Source: Saliniramus sp050485405
GTDB taxonomy: Bacteria; Pseudomonadota; Alphaproteobacteria; Rhizobiales; Beijerinckiaceae
Length of the DNA: 64,000 nt
Direction: 5' to 3'
NCBI GenBank assembly: GCA_050485405.1
Contig: JBJHBI010000004.1
Location: forward strand, 30,686 to 94,685
In this document: piece by piece, positions 35,621-44,370 of the stretch
Layout: the number at the start of each line of letters is the position of its first letter
Position numbering within the stretch: position 1 is the first letter of the stretch
Notes under the pieces: model-generated
What the model was told of the DNA's origin: nothing
Seen by the model: the letters and a program-made list of their open reading frames with translations, nothing else
Database searches by the model: none
Position numbers and translations under genes: made by a program

Positions 35621-36106
35621 TCAGAACGCGTCGGGCAGCCGCGCCGCCGGATCGCTGATCGCGAGCAATCCGCCCGCCGCCGCATGGGCGAAACGCAGGG
35701 TCACGGCCTTGCGCCGCGCTGCCGCGAGCGGATGTTCGGGCGGCTCGCGCAGGATCGCGGCGTCGAAACCGTCGGCGAGGATGAGGCCCGCATCCTCCGG
35801 AATGAGCCCGGTTGGGAAGGCTTCGGGCACCGCGAAATAGAACCGGTCGCAGAAGGCGCGGTAGCTCTGCCATTTCCGGTCGGCGCGAAAATCCGCGACG
35901 CTGGATTTTATCTCCACGATCGCGATCTCGCCGCCGCGCCCCAGCACCACGACATCCGCGCGCCGCCCGCTCGCGAGGACGAGTTCGGTCACGCTCGCCG
36001 CCTGCATACGGGCGAACAGCCGCCGCACCCCGCGCTGTACGGCGAGCGCAGCCGGCGATTGCCGTCCATCGACGAGAGCGATTGCGGCGGGATCGGGCTG
36101 AAGCAT
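35621..36106 (-). CDS. mmcB: MmcB-family DNA repair protein (putative endonuclease)
   Basis: A 161-residue protein. Residues ~45-75 carry a PD-(D/E)xK-like nuclease core: GRRADVVVLGRGGEIAIVEI then KSS (Asp, Glu, Lys in D-x(n)-E-x-K spacing). MmcB was described in Caulobacter as an SOS-controlled mitomycin C damage-repair protein. The ATG at 36106 (MLQPDPAA) is chosen over an upstream one. A GAAC-N7-GAAC LexA-type box lies 116 bp upstream in the shared divergent region, consistent with damage control. Confidence 0.88.
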   Translation of the reverse strand: MLQPDPAAIALVDGRQSPAALAVQRGVRRLFARMQAASVTELVLASGRRADVVVLGRGGEIAIVEIKSSVADFRADRKWQSYRAFCDRFYFAVPEAFPTGLIPEDAGLILADGFDAAILREPPEHPLAAARRKAVTLRFAHAAAGGLLAISDPAARLPDAF

Positions 36107-36191
36107 GGGAGCACCTCGGCACAAACGATACGAAGAGCGTACGAAACAGGATCATATCAGGCAAGAGGCGTGGAAAGAAATATCTTTGCGC

Positions 36192-36221
36192 TTGACGGGA
36201 TGAGAACATTACCGGTATACA
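36192..36221 (+). promoter_or_regulatory. Promoter TTGACG-N18-TATACA upstream of unknown SOS-associated gene
   Basis: A -35 element TTGACG (36192-36197) and -10 TATACA (36216-36221) are separated by 18 bp. Transcription would begin around 36228, so the ATG at 36231 would give an almost leaderless mRNA, or translation starts further inside. The LexA-type box begins immediately after the -10, ideal for repression. Confidence 0.6.
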
Positions 36222-36236
36222 GAACACACTATGAAC
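36222..36236. promoter_or_regulatory. LexA-type SOS box, GAAC-N7-GAAC
   Basis: GAAC (36222-36225) and GAAC (36233-36236) are spaced by 7 bp, the exact direct-repeat operator of alphaproteobacterial LexA (GTTC-N7-GTTC on the other strand). A further GAAC at 36204-36207 is 18 bp upstream. The box covers the +1 region and ATG of the downstream 149-residue gene and lies between it and divergent mmcB, a known SOS gene. Confidence 0.75.
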
Positions 36237-36680
36237 ATGCACTCGCCCCTTCTCTCCTTCGCGCGCAAGCCCCAGCCCGTTCCGGGCGGCGTCGCGTCTG
36301 TGCGTGAGGAAGCGCTGCGCGCGCTCGCGGATCTGGGCGAGACGATGCCCCTCACCGCCTGGCGGGGGCGCTCCGGGCGGCGCTATGTCGTCAGCGTATT
36401 TCCCGCCGATACCCCGCCGCCGACCGATGGTGGCGGTGTGCTGCTCGCGGTGGCGCGCGCTCCGGACGGTGGCGCGGTCCTGCTCGGCAGCATCGGTCTC
36501 GATCGTCAGGATGGAATCGAGCCGGATCAGGCCGCCTGCGCGGATGCACTCGCGCGCTGGCGCGACATCATGCGTGCGCGCGGCGCCTGCGAATGGCATC
36601 TGCATCTGCTCGTGACACGGCGTCTGGCGCAGGAGGCCATGCGCGCCGATCTCGCCTGCCTGCCGCGCACGACTTCGTAA
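36231..36680 (+). CDS. Unknown protein under a LexA-type box
   Basis: A 149-residue predicted cytoplasmic protein I cannot place in a family. The central stretch AWRGRSGRRYVVSVFPAD then LLAVARAPDGGAVLLGSIGL looks like a small beta-rich fold; the C-terminal half is helical and Arg/Ala-rich with EWHLHLLV. No nuclease or ATPase motif is visible. The ATG at 36231 lies inside the LexA-type box, and a second ATG follows at 36237; no Shine-Dalgarno is evident. The promoter and box suggest DNA-damage induction together with mmcB. Confidence 0.7.
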   Translation: MNMHSPLLSFARKPQPVPGGVASVREEALRALADLGETMPLTAWRGRSGRRYVVSVFPADTPPPTDGGGVLLAVARAPDGGAVLLGSIGLDRQDGIEPDQAACADALARWRDIMRARGACEWHLHLLVTRRLAQEAMRADLACLPRTTS

Positions 36681-36688
36681 GACGCCGC

Positions 36689-37717
36689 TCAGGCGACGCC
36701 GGCGCGCAGCAGGTCGAGCACGTGAACGAGGCCGACCGGGCGCCCGTTCTCGGCGACGATCAGCGCGGAGATCTTGCGGTTCTGCATGATTTCGAGCGCC
36801 TCGCCGAGGAGCATCTCAGGGGCGATCGTCATCGGATTGCGCGTCATCACGCTGCCCACGCGCTGCGTCAGCAAATCATTGGCCATGTGCCGGCGGATAT
36901 CGCCATCGGTGACGATCCCGGTGAGGGCACCGGCTGTATCCGTGACGACGACGCAGCCGAGGCTCTTCTCGCTCTGGATCGCGAGCGCGCGGTCCATGGT
37001 CTCGTCCTCGCCGATGACAGGAAGCCGCTCGCCGGCATGCATGATGTCGCGCACGGTCTTGAGCATCGCGCCGAGCTTGCCGCCTGGATGGAAGCTGCGG
37101 AAATCATGTGCGGTGAAGCCCCGCCGTTCCAGGAGCGCCACGGCGAGGGCGTCGCCGAGCGCGAGTTGCATCGTGGTCGAGGTCGTCGGTGCGAGCCCGT
37201 TGGGGCAGGCCTCCGGTGCGCGCGGCAGGGCGAGCGCGATATCGGCGGCGCGCCCGAGCGTCGAATCGGCGCGCGCCGTCACCGCGATCAGCGTCACGCT
37301 GTGGCGCTTCGAATAGGCGATCAAATCGGACAACTCGCTGGTCTCGCCCGACCATGACAAAGCGATGATCACGTCCTCGCTGCGAATCATGCCGAGATCG
37401 CCGTGGCTCGCCTCGCCCGGATGCACGTAATAGGCCGCCGTCCCCGTGGAGGCGAGCGTCGCGGCGAGCTTGCGCCCGACATGGCCGGACTTGCCCATCC
37501 CCGTGACGATCACCCGGCCGGTCATCGCGGCGATCGCGTCGACGGAAGCGGCAAACGGCGCACCGAGCCCGTTATCGAGGGCCGCGAGCATGGCCTCGAG
37601 CCCCTCGCGTTCGGCGAGCAGCGTGCGGCGCGCAGAGGCCAGTGCGGCCCGATCCATATCCTCGCGCCCGCTTGCTTTCTCGGCTTTGGCATTCGCCGTG
37701 GAAGGTCCTGGCTGCAT
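36689..37717 (-). CDS. kdsD: D-arabinose-5-phosphate isomerase, KpsF/GutQ family (SIS + two CBS)
   Basis: A 342-residue enzyme converting ribulose-5-phosphate to arabinose-5-phosphate for Kdo of lipopolysaccharide. Residues ~40-200 are the SIS domain (VIVTGMGKSGHVGRKLAATL, YVHPGEASHGDLGMI, IALSWSGETSEL) and ~215-342 hold two CBS repeats (DIMHAGERLPVI and VMTRNPMTIAPEM). Three ATGs lie in a row at 37723-37715; I take the third because AAAGG is then 6 bp away. No kdsA/kdsC/lpt genes follow here, unlike many Gram-negatives. Confidence 0.92.
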   Translation of the reverse strand: MQPGPSTANAKAEKASGREDMDRAALASARRTLLAEREGLEAMLAALDNGLGAPFAASVDAIAAMTGRVIVTGMGKSGHVGRKLAATLASTGTAAYYVHPGEASHGDLGMIRSEDVIIALSWSGETSELSDLIAYSKRHSVTLIAVTARADSTLGRAADIALALPRAPEACPNGLAPTTSTTMQLALGDALAVALLERRGFTAHDFRSFHPGGKLGAMLKTVRDIMHAGERLPVIGEDETMDRALAIQSEKSLGCVVVTDTAGALTGIVTDGDIRRHMANDLLTQRVGSVMTRNPMTIAPEMLLGEALEIMQNRKISALIVAENGRPVGLVHVLDLLRAGVA

Positions 37718-37940
37718 CATCATCCTTTCGCGCCGTACATCTCGGCATCGTCGATGCGCGCGCTTTTACCAAGCGAAGGCGCGCGAGGGAATGCCCGAAT
37801 CCGCCGCGCGAGCACCCTGCAATGCGCGATTGCGCGCGCCGCGCGGTTGACCAACCGTTAACCCTTTTCCTTTACCTCTCGCAAACCATGACGACATCCG
37901 GCCCGCCATCACACGGGCCGTCAACGGAGGAACGGGCCCG

Positions 37941-39494
37941 ATGTGGCGCAGGCGCGCGCCCGAAGCGGAGTTATCGACGGCCTTGCCGGCTGTATCGGCA
38001 ATGGCGCCGGCGCAGTCGCGCCAATATTCGCCGCCTCCGGCCCTTTCGATCGCATCTGCCGCCGTGATCTGCGCCATCGCGCTCTCGCATGGCGTGATCG
38101 GGACGGCGCATGCGCAGCAGACGTCCGCCGCCACGCCCGCCGCAGAGCCGGTCGAGTTGCGGCTTCGCGGGGCGATTGCCGACGAGGCCGAAGCGACCGA
38201 AGCGCCCGCCGCCACTTCGCCGACCCGCGCGCAGACCCGTGCCCCCACCCGCGCCGAGACCCGCCTCGATACCAGCGCGAGCGTGCGCGAGCCGGTCTCC
38301 ATCCTCTCCACCCCTCCCCCGGCGCGGGAAGAGCCGCCCGAGGCCGATACCGAAGCCGAAGATCCCTTCGCACCCCAGGGCCTGCGGCTCGGGGCTCTGC
38401 GCCTGTTCACCGAGTTCGGCCAGAGCATCGGCTACGACACCAATCCGGCGCGCACGCGCAATGCCGGGCGCGGCGATGTGTTCTCGCGCAGCGAGGGCTC
38501 GGTGCGGCTGCAGAGCGACTGGTCGCGCCACGATTTCTCCCTCGATCTGCGCGGCGGCTTCGACGCTTATCGGCGCGACAGCGCAAATGACAGTCCCTCC
38601 GGCGAGGCGAATGCCGCGCTGCGGCTCGATGCGACGGGCGACACGCGCATCACGCTCGGCGCGCGCGGCAGCCTCGAAACCGAGCGTCCGGGCGGCGTCG
38701 ATATTGCTGACACGATCACCAATCGTACCGCGATCGTCGATTACGCCGGCAGCATCGCCCTCGATCACGAGCCGGGACGCGTCCGGCTCGGGCTGCGCGG
38801 AACCATGGGGCGCACCGAGCATGCTTCCGGGCGCGGCGCGGACGGGGCACGCATCAGCCAGCGCGAACGCGACCTGACCCGCTACGAGATCGCCGCGCGC
38901 ACCGGCTACGAGATCACGCCCGGGCTGATCCCCTTCGCCGAGATCGCCATCGACCGCCGCCGCTACGACCGTGCCGGCGCGGACGGGACGCGGCGCTCCT
39001 CCACCGGCCTGACCGGGCTCGTCGGGACGCGCTTCGAGCTCACCCGGCTGATCACCGGCGAGATCTCCGGCGGCTATCAGCAGCGCCGCTACGACGCACC
39101 CGGGCGCCGCGAACTGACGGGTTTCGTCGCCGATGCCGCGCTCGAATGGGAGATATCGCCGCTCACCCGCGTTCGCCTAGGCGGGTTCAGCCGCCTCGCC
39201 GAAACGACGCGCGCCGATTCGCGCGCCACCCGCGCGAAGGGCGTCGCCATCGATCTGGAGCACGCCCTGCGCTACCGCCTCCTCGCCCGCGCATCCTATG
39301 CCCACGAGATCGAGCGCTTCGGCGCCGGCGGGCCGACGGAGCGGACCCACCGGGCGGGAATCGGTTTCGACTATACCCTCAACCGCCATGGTGTGATTTC
39401 GCTCGACTATCGCTGGGAGAGCCAGCGCAGCTCCGAACCCGGCGGTGGGTATGATGCCGGTCTCTACCTTCTGGGCATGCGTCTGCGCTATTGA
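37941..39494 (+). CDS. Outer membrane beta-barrel protein
   Basis: A 517-residue exported protein with an unusually long N-terminal leader; the hydrophobic stretch (SAAVICAIALSHGVIG) is at ~38-54 with cleavage after TAHAQ. A ~70-residue Ala/Thr/Pro-rich low-complexity linker (repeats of TRAxTRAET type) follows. From ~150 the sequence alternates polar and hydrophobic residues in many short beta strands and ends in an aromatic (YLLGMRLRY), as expected for an outer-membrane barrel, possibly of the BBP2/VpsM-like porin class linked to polysaccharide export. GGAGGA precedes the ATG. Divergent from kdsD. Confidence 0.82.
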   Translation: MWRRRAPEAELSTALPAVSAMAPAQSRQYSPPPALSIASAAVICAIALSHGVIGTAHAQQTSAATPAAEPVELRLRGAIADEAEATEAPAATSPTRAQTRAPTRAETRLDTSASVREPVSILSTPPPAREEPPEADTEAEDPFAPQGLRLGALRLFTEFGQSIGYDTNPARTRNAGRGDVFSRSEGSVRLQSDWSRHDFSLDLRGGFDAYRRDSANDSPSGEANAALRLDATGDTRITLGARGSLETERPGGVDIADTITNRTAIVDYAGSIALDHEPGRVRLGLRGTMGRTEHASGRGADGARISQRERDLTRYEIAARTGYEITPGLIPFAEIAIDRRRYDRAGADGTRRSSTGLTGLVGTRFELTRLITGEISGGYQQRRYDAPGRRELTGFVADAALEWEISPLTRVRLGGFSRLAETTRADSRATRAKGVAIDLEHALRYRLLARASYAHEIERFGAGGPTERTHRAGIGFDYTLNRHGVISLDYRWESQRSSEPGGGYDAGLYLLGMRLRY

Positions 39495-39601
39495 CGCGCA
39501 GGGTTGCCGAAAGCCGCATCACTGTTGCGCAGCCTCGCGATCAAGGCGATGCTGACGCGTGAAGGCGACGCTTCCGAATCGCCGAGTGAGGGTCATGGCC
39601 G

Positions 39602-40438
39602 ATGAAAACCATCCTGCTTCCCACCGCGCCGCATGATCTCATGCAGCCCACCCTGGAAACGGCTTTGCGCTTCGCACGCAGTTGCGAGGCCTATATCGAG
39701 GGCTTCGCCCTGCGCCCGCCTCTGGCCGAGATCGTCTCGGTGGACATGGTGATGGGGTTGACCTGGGCGGCGGACGAACGTGGCGATGCCGAAGGCGAGG
39801 CGCAGGCGCGCCAGATCTTCGAGGATTTCATGGCCGGCAACGACGTGCCCCGCGATGCCGGCACCATGGGCAAACTGTGCTGGCGCTGGAATGCCGATGC
39901 GCCGGCGGGCGACGAATTCGTCGGCAGCCATTCGCGCATCTTCGACGTCACAGTCCTCGGCAAGCCCGGCCAGCGCGCAGCCGGGCCGCGCATGGCGACG
40001 CTCGAAGCCGTACTGTTCGAGGGCGGGCGACCGGTCCTGATCGCCCCGGAAAAGGCGCCCGAGACGATCGGCGAGACCATCCTGATCGCGTGGAACGGCT
40101 CGACGGAGACGGCCCATGTCGTCGCCATGGCAATGCCGCTGCTCTATCGCGCGAAACGCATCACCGTCCTCACCGCAGAGGGCGCGATGGTGCCCGGCCC
40201 ATCCGGCGACCAACTCGCCAAGGCCTTGCGTCGTCACGGGCTCGAGGTCGAATCGGTGGCGCTTCAATCGGGCAAGGGGCATCCCGGCCAGGTCATTCTC
40301 GACCATGCCGAGAAGATCGGCTGCGACCTTCTGATCAAGGGCGCCTACACCCAGAGCCGCATCCGCCAGATGATCTTCGGCGGCGCCACGAGCCACATCC
40401 TCGCGAATGCCCGCATTCCGGTCTTCATGGCGCACTGA
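39602..40438 (+). CDS. Universal stress protein (tandem UspA-like domains)
   Basis: A 278-residue cytoplasmic protein. The N-terminal half (MKTILLPTAPHDLMQPTLET) is a degenerate Usp fold, and the C-terminal half (TILIAWNGSTETAHVVAMAM, then GHPGQVILDHAEKIGCDLLI, KGAYTQSRIRQMIFGG) is a recognisable UspA domain; the ATP-loop G-2x-G-9x-G(S/T) is only partly kept (GGATSH). Single-gene unit followed by a strong terminator. A general stress role is by family. Confidence 0.88.
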   Translation: MKTILLPTAPHDLMQPTLETALRFARSCEAYIEGFALRPPLAEIVSVDMVMGLTWAADERGDAEGEAQARQIFEDFMAGNDVPRDAGTMGKLCWRWNADAPAGDEFVGSHSRIFDVTVLGKPGQRAAGPRMATLEAVLFEGGRPVLIAPEKAPETIGETILIAWNGSTETAHVVAMAMPLLYRAKRITVLTAEGAMVPGPSGDQLAKALRRHGLEVESVALQSGKGHPGQVILDHAEKIGCDLLIKGAYTQSRIRQMIFGGATSHILANARIPVFMAH

Positions 40439-40465
40439 ATATCGCGGTGCACCGACCAGTCGAGA

Positions 40466-40500
40466 ACGCCCGGGACGATCGGCCCCGGGCGTCGTCTTTT
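40466..40500 (+). terminator. Rho-independent terminator after the universal stress gene
   Basis: ACGCCCGGG and CCCGGGCGT form a perfect 9-bp stem with a 9-nt loop (40466-40492), followed by CGTCTTTT. It lies 28 bp after the stop, between two convergent genes. Confidence 0.8.
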
Positions 40501-40518
40501 CAGCTCACTTTTTTCAGA

Positions 40519-41304
40519 TCACTTCGGCTGCATGCGCAGGGCGCCGTCGAGGCGAATGATCTCGCCGTTGAGCATGTCGTTGTCGATGATCGCGGCGACG
40601 AGCCTGGCGTATTCCGCCGGCTTGCCGAGGCGCGAGGGGAACGGCACGTTCGCCTCGAGCGCCTTGCGGTATTCCTCGGTGATGCTCTCGAACATCGGCG
40701 TATGAAACAGGCCGGGCAGGATCGTCATCACGCGGATACCGGAGGTCGAGAGATCGCGCGCCATCGGCAGGGTGAGGCCGGCGACGCCCGCCTTCGAGGC
40801 TGCATAGGCGGCCTGGCCGATCTGGCCGTCCTGCGCCGCTACGGAAGCGGTCATCACGATGACGCCGCGCCCGCCATCCTCGGTGACCGGATCGAGCCCG
40901 GCCATGCCGGCAGCCGCGCGGGCGCTGGCGGCGAAGGTGCCGACGAGGTTGATCTGCACGGTCTTGGCGAAGCTCGCCATGTCGTGGGGCACGAGCTCAC
41001 CGGTATCGCGCTTCTTCGAGACGGTACGCTTGCCCGGCGCCACGCCGGCGCAATTGACCATGACGCGCTCGATGCCGTGCGCCTCGCGAGCGCGGGCGAA
41101 ACCGGCTTCGAGGGAGGCGTCGTCGGTGACGTCGACCTTGCAGAACAGACCGCCGATATCCTTCGCGATGGCCTCGCCGCGCTCTTCGTTGAGATCGAAC
41201 AGGGCCACCTTCACACCCTGGCCGGCGAGCATGCGCGCAGTGCCTTCGCCGAGGCCGGACGCGCCGCCGGTGACGATCGCCGCCACGCTGTTGTCGAGTT
41301 TCAT
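40519..41304 (-). CDS. SDR-family 3-hydroxyacyl-CoA dehydrogenase-like oxidoreductase
   Basis: A 261-residue short-chain dehydrogenase. The NAD-binding TGGASGLGEGTARML starts near residue 11, followed by VNCAGVAP and the catalytic Ser/Tyr/Lys in MTASVAAQDGQIGQAAY and AASKAGV. The overall pattern, with VAPGKRTVSKK and LPGLFHTPM, matches type II 3-hydroxyacyl-CoA dehydrogenases (HSD17B10-like) of fatty acid degradation. The second ATG (41304) has GGAGG 6 bp upstream, so it is preferred over 41310. Confidence 0.9.
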   Translation of the reverse strand: MKLDNSVAAIVTGGASGLGEGTARMLAGQGVKVALFDLNEERGEAIAKDIGGLFCKVDVTDDASLEAGFARAREAHGIERVMVNCAGVAPGKRTVSKKRDTGELVPHDMASFAKTVQINLVGTFAASARAAAGMAGLDPVTEDGGRGVIVMTASVAAQDGQIGQAAYAASKAGVAGLTLPMARDLSTSGIRVMTILPGLFHTPMFESITEEYRKALEANVPFPSRLGKPAEYARLVAAIIDNDMLNGEIIRLDGALRMQPK

Positions 41305-41449
41305 GATCATCCTCCGAATTTCGTTATGCCCACGCTATCGGCGGGCTGCGCGGTTTTGTCCAGTCGGTGAGATGCGGATGAGGTGTCGCAGAGGCGGATT
41401 CGGTGGCGGCGTCAACCTTGCGTTTACCAAGTTTGGGGATTCTGCCCGC

Positions 41450-42652
41450 ATGAGCAACATCCGCACCGCCTTCAGCGCTCTCGCGCTCACGACGATCCTC
41501 GCGATCCCCGCCGCCACGACAGCCGTCGCGCAGCCGGATTATCGCGCCTGTTTCAGCCAGATTCGCGGCCAGGCCCAGCAGGCCGGGGTCACGGCCGCGA
41601 CCTTCGACCGGGTGATGGGATCCGTCACGCCCGATCGCGAGGTGCTGCAATTCCTCGACCGCCAGCCGGAATTCCGTACCCCGATCTGGGATTACATCGC
41701 CGGTCTCGTCGACGAGGAGCGCATCGAGGACGGGCGGCGGATGATGCAGCGCTACCACCGCGAACTCACCGAAGCCGAGGAGCGCTTCGACGTTCCCCGG
41801 ACCGTGATCGCGGCGATCTGGGGCGTCGAATCGAATTACGGGCAGAACATGGGCAACCGGCCCCTGCTCGAATCGCTCTCCGCGCTCGCCTGCGAGGGCC
41901 GCCGGCAGAGCTTCTTCCGCAGCGAACTGGTCTCGACGCTGCGCATCATCCAGAACGGCGACATACCGGCTTCCGATCTGCGCGGCTCCTGGGCGGGGGC
42001 CTTCGGCCAGACCCAGTTCATCCCCTCCACCTTCCTGCGCGTCGCGGTCGACATGACCGGCGACGGGCGGCGCGACATCATCAACTCCGTCGCCGATGCG
42101 CTGGGTTCGACCGCGGCCTATCTCTCGCGTTCGCGCTGGCAATCGGGCTTGCGCTGGGGTTACGAGGTGCAATTGCCGCGCGGTTTCGACGCCTCGCTCG
42201 CCGGGCGCGACAAGAAGCGCGACATCGATTTCTGGCGCCAGCGCGGCGTACGCACCATGGACGGCTCGACCCTTCCGGGCTCCGGTGCCCGCGCCGTCCT
42301 GCTGCCGGCCGGCATCGAGGGTCCGGCCTTCCTCGTCTCGCGCAATTTTGATGCGATCTTCTCCTATAACCACGCCGAATCCTACGCGCTCGCCATCGCG
42401 CTGCTCGCCGATCGCATCGCCGGCCTGCCCGGTATCCAGACCCCCTGGCCGACCGACGATCCGCCCCTTTCGCGGGCCGAACGGCGCGAGGTGCAGGAGC
42501 GTCTGATCCGCGCCGGCTACGATATCGGCGATGTCGACGGCATCATCGGGCCGAAATCCCGCGAGGCCGTGCGCGACATGCAAACCCGGCTCGGCATGGA
42601 GGCGACCGGGCGCGCTGGCGGCAAGCTGCTCCAGGCGATGCGCAACCGCTGA
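41450..42652 (+). CDS. Lytic murein transglycosylase (MltB-like, SLT_2) with peptidoglycan-binding domain
   Basis: A 400-residue exported enzyme cleaving peptidoglycan glycan strands to 1,6-anhydro-muropeptides. The signal peptide (residues 1-27, ending TTAVAQ) precedes the SLT_2 domain, whose catalytic Glu is in IWGVESNYG (E127), with GSWAGAFGQTQFIPSTFLRV further on. Residues ~335-400 form a PG_binding_1 repeat (LIRAGYDIGDVDGIIGPKSR). The ATG at 41450 is used although the frame is open far upstream. A stand-alone gene. Confidence 0.93.
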   Translation: MSNIRTAFSALALTTILAIPAATTAVAQPDYRACFSQIRGQAQQAGVTAATFDRVMGSVTPDREVLQFLDRQPEFRTPIWDYIAGLVDEERIEDGRRMMQRYHRELTEAEERFDVPRTVIAAIWGVESNYGQNMGNRPLLESLSALACEGRRQSFFRSELVSTLRIIQNGDIPASDLRGSWAGAFGQTQFIPSTFLRVAVDMTGDGRRDIINSVADALGSTAAYLSRSRWQSGLRWGYEVQLPRGFDASLAGRDKKRDIDFWRQRGVRTMDGSTLPGSGARAVLLPAGIEGPAFLVSRNFDAIFSYNHAESYALAIALLADRIAGLPGIQTPWPTDDPPLSRAERREVQERLIRAGYDIGDVDGIIGPKSREAVRDMQTRLGMEATGRAGGKLLQAMRNR

Positions 42653-42793
42653 GGCCGAATGGTGGCGCAGGCGGGCGAAATTTTCACCCGTCCAGGCCAG
42701 ACGAGGGCTAGCCATCGGGCGATCGAGCGCGTATAAGCCGCGTCGAAATCGGATCGATCAGGGCGCTGCGCCCCCGCGGCGCCCCGATTGTTT

Positions 42794-42822
42794 TTGACAT
42801 GTGTGTGTTTGACATTGTGTGC
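42794..42822 (+). promoter_or_regulatory. Possible promoter upstream of rpmF (two TTGACA elements)
   Basis: Two perfect TTGACA hexamers lie at 42794-42799 and 42809-42814 in the 289-bp gap before rpmF. Neither has a good -10 at 17-18 bp (GTGTGC or similar), but alphaproteobacterial -10 boxes are often weak. The upstream gap otherwise holds no gene. Confidence 0.4.
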
Positions 42823-42941
42823 TCGCACGAACGCCGGCGCGGCGGTTCGCGGAGGCCACAGGGCAAGCAGCCACGAGAGAATACGCGGATATCCGCCGTC
42901 GCCACGACGGGATGGACGCGTCCTGTGACCGGAGAAGTGAA

Positions 42942-43127
42942 ATGGCTGTTCCGAAGAGAAAGACCACGCCGTCCAAGCGCGGCATGCGCCGTGCCGCCGA
43001 CGCGCTGAAGAAGCCGACCTATGTCGAGGACAAGGATTCCGGCGAACTGCGTCGTCCCCACCATATCGACCTGAAGACCGGCATGTATCGCGGTCGTCAG
43101 GTTCTGACGGTCAAGACGGACGACTGA
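42942..43127 (+). CDS. rpmF: 50S ribosomal protein L32
   Basis: A 61-residue basic protein beginning MAVPKRKTTPSKRGMRRAAD, the canonical start of alphaproteobacterial L32, and ending TGMYRGRQVLTVKTDD. It is part of the large ribosomal subunit. As usual in this group, the Cys pairs of the zinc-binding L32 type are absent. GGAG is present 9 bp before the ATG. Followed by an intrinsic terminator. Confidence 0.97.
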   Translation: MAVPKRKTTPSKRGMRRAADALKKPTYVEDKDSGELRRPHHIDLKTGMYRGRQVLTVKTDD

Positions 43128-43173
43128 GAGCCCCTGGGCCGCGCGGCCCGGGCTCCAGGCTGCGATGACGACG

Positions 43174-43202
43174 CCCTGCCGGTGGAACCCGGCGGGGTTT
43201 TT
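43174..43202 (+). terminator. Rho-independent terminator after rpmF
   Basis: CCCTGCCGG and CCGGCGGGG form a 9-bp stem (one T-G wobble) with a 6-nt loop, followed directly by TTTTT. It lies 47 bp after the rpmF stop and separates it from rsfS. A further GC-rich hairpin (GAGCCC/GGGCTC, 43128-43155) lies between. Confidence 0.85.
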
Positions 43203-43300
43203 CGCGTACATACGCGTCGTTCCGCATTGAATTTCGCCGCAAAGACGCGCATTCTGCACAAGAAGGCAGCGATTCCCGTTGCCTTGGACAAGGAAAGGGT

Positions 43301-43720
43301 ATGGCGCTGACTGCAGTGTCCAATCACGAAGCATTCGCTTCGACCGCCACCCCGGATGCCGGAGCGCATGCTTCCCATCCGGACGGTCTCCTCCCGCTGG
43401 TCCGCTCCGGCCTCGAGGACATGAAGGCCGAGGATCTCGTCGAGATCGACCTCGCCGGCAAGACCTCGATCGCCGATGCGATGATCGTCGCCACGGGCCG
43501 CTCCGACAGGCATGTCGGCGCCATCGCCGACCGCATCATCAAGGATCTGAAGGATAACGGCTACGGCACCGCCCGTGTCGAGGGCCTGCCGACCTGCGAC
43601 TGGGTCCTGATCGATACCGGTGACGTGATCGTCCACGTCTTCCGTCCGGAAGTCCGCACCTTCTACAATCTCGAGAAGATGTGGGGCGCGGACCGTCCGT
43701 CGGAGGCTTCCCAGGGCTGA
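43301..43720 (+). CDS. rsfS: Ribosomal silencing factor RsfS
   Basis: A 139-residue RsfS/Iojap protein that binds L14 and blocks subunit joining under starvation. Recognisable core: LEDMKAEDLVEIDLAGKTSI, MIVATGRSDRHVGAIAD, and CDWVLIDTGDVIVHVFRPEV then RTFYNLEKMW. The N-terminal ~30 residues are a variable extension. It leads the rsfS-rlmH-envC-ctpA cluster common in alphaproteobacteria; nadD, usually upstream, is absent here. Confidence 0.95.
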   Translation: MALTAVSNHEAFASTATPDAGAHASHPDGLLPLVRSGLEDMKAEDLVEIDLAGKTSIADAMIVATGRSDRHVGAIADRIIKDLKDNGYGTARVEGLPTCDWVLIDTGDVIVHVFRPEVRTFYNLEKMWGADRPSEASQG

Positions 43721-43792
43721 GAATCGGCTCCGGTGAGGCCTCGGGCGGCGCCGCATGCCGGCGCCGGTCACGCGAATGCGCGAGGGGAACGG

Positions 43793-44302
43793 GTGAAGCT
43801 GACGCTACTCGCCATCGGGCGCCTCAAGGCGGGGCCCGAGCGTGAACTGGTCGCGCGCTACGCATCCCGCATCGGCGCGAGCGCCCGCCCGCTCGGCCTG
43901 CACGGGCCGGACATGGTCGAGATCGCCGAATCACGGGCGCGGCGCGAAGACGACCGTCGCGGCGAGGAAGCGAGCGCGATCCGCAACCAGCTCGCCCGCA
44001 GCACGGGCGGCGGCAACAGCCGTCTCATTCTTTTCGACGAACGCGGCAAATCCGTTTCCAGCCCCGATTTCGCAGGACAACTCGCCGCATGGCGCGATGA
44101 CGGCGTCGCCGCGGCGGCCTTCGTCATCGGCGGGCCGGACGGGCTCGACCCGACGCTCACCCGGGAAGCGGCGTTGACGCTGTCCTTCGGTCGCCTGACA
44201 CTGCCGCATCAGCTCGTGCGCGTACTCGTCACGGAGCAGATTTACCGGGCGTTAACCATCTTGGGCGGACATCCTTATCATCGCGTCGGCCACGGCGATT
44301 GA
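43793..44302 (+). CDS. rlmH: 23S rRNA pseudouridine(1915)-N3-methyltransferase RlmH
   Basis: A 169-residue SPOUT-class methyltransferase acting on helix 69 of 23S rRNA. The start is the GTG at 43793 (MKLTLLAIGRLKAGPE) with GAGGGG upstream; a longer frame from 43733 adds residues not found in the family. SAM-knot motifs are RLILFDERGKS, FVIGGPDGLDP and the C-terminal HQLVRVLVTEQIYRALTI followed by HPYH. It follows rsfS in the usual order. Confidence 0.95.
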   Translation: MKLTLLAIGRLKAGPERELVARYASRIGASARPLGLHGPDMVEIAESRARREDDRRGEEASAIRNQLARSTGGGNSRLILFDERGKSVSSPDFAGQLAAWRDDGVAAAAFVIGGPDGLDPTLTREAALTLSFGRLTLPHQLVRVLVTEQIYRALTILGGHPYHRVGHGD

Positions 44303-44370
44303 GCCGAAGGCGCACAGCGTGCGACACGTTGTGCCGGCGCAGGCCGGGGGGCGACGGCTGGAGGCGGGAT

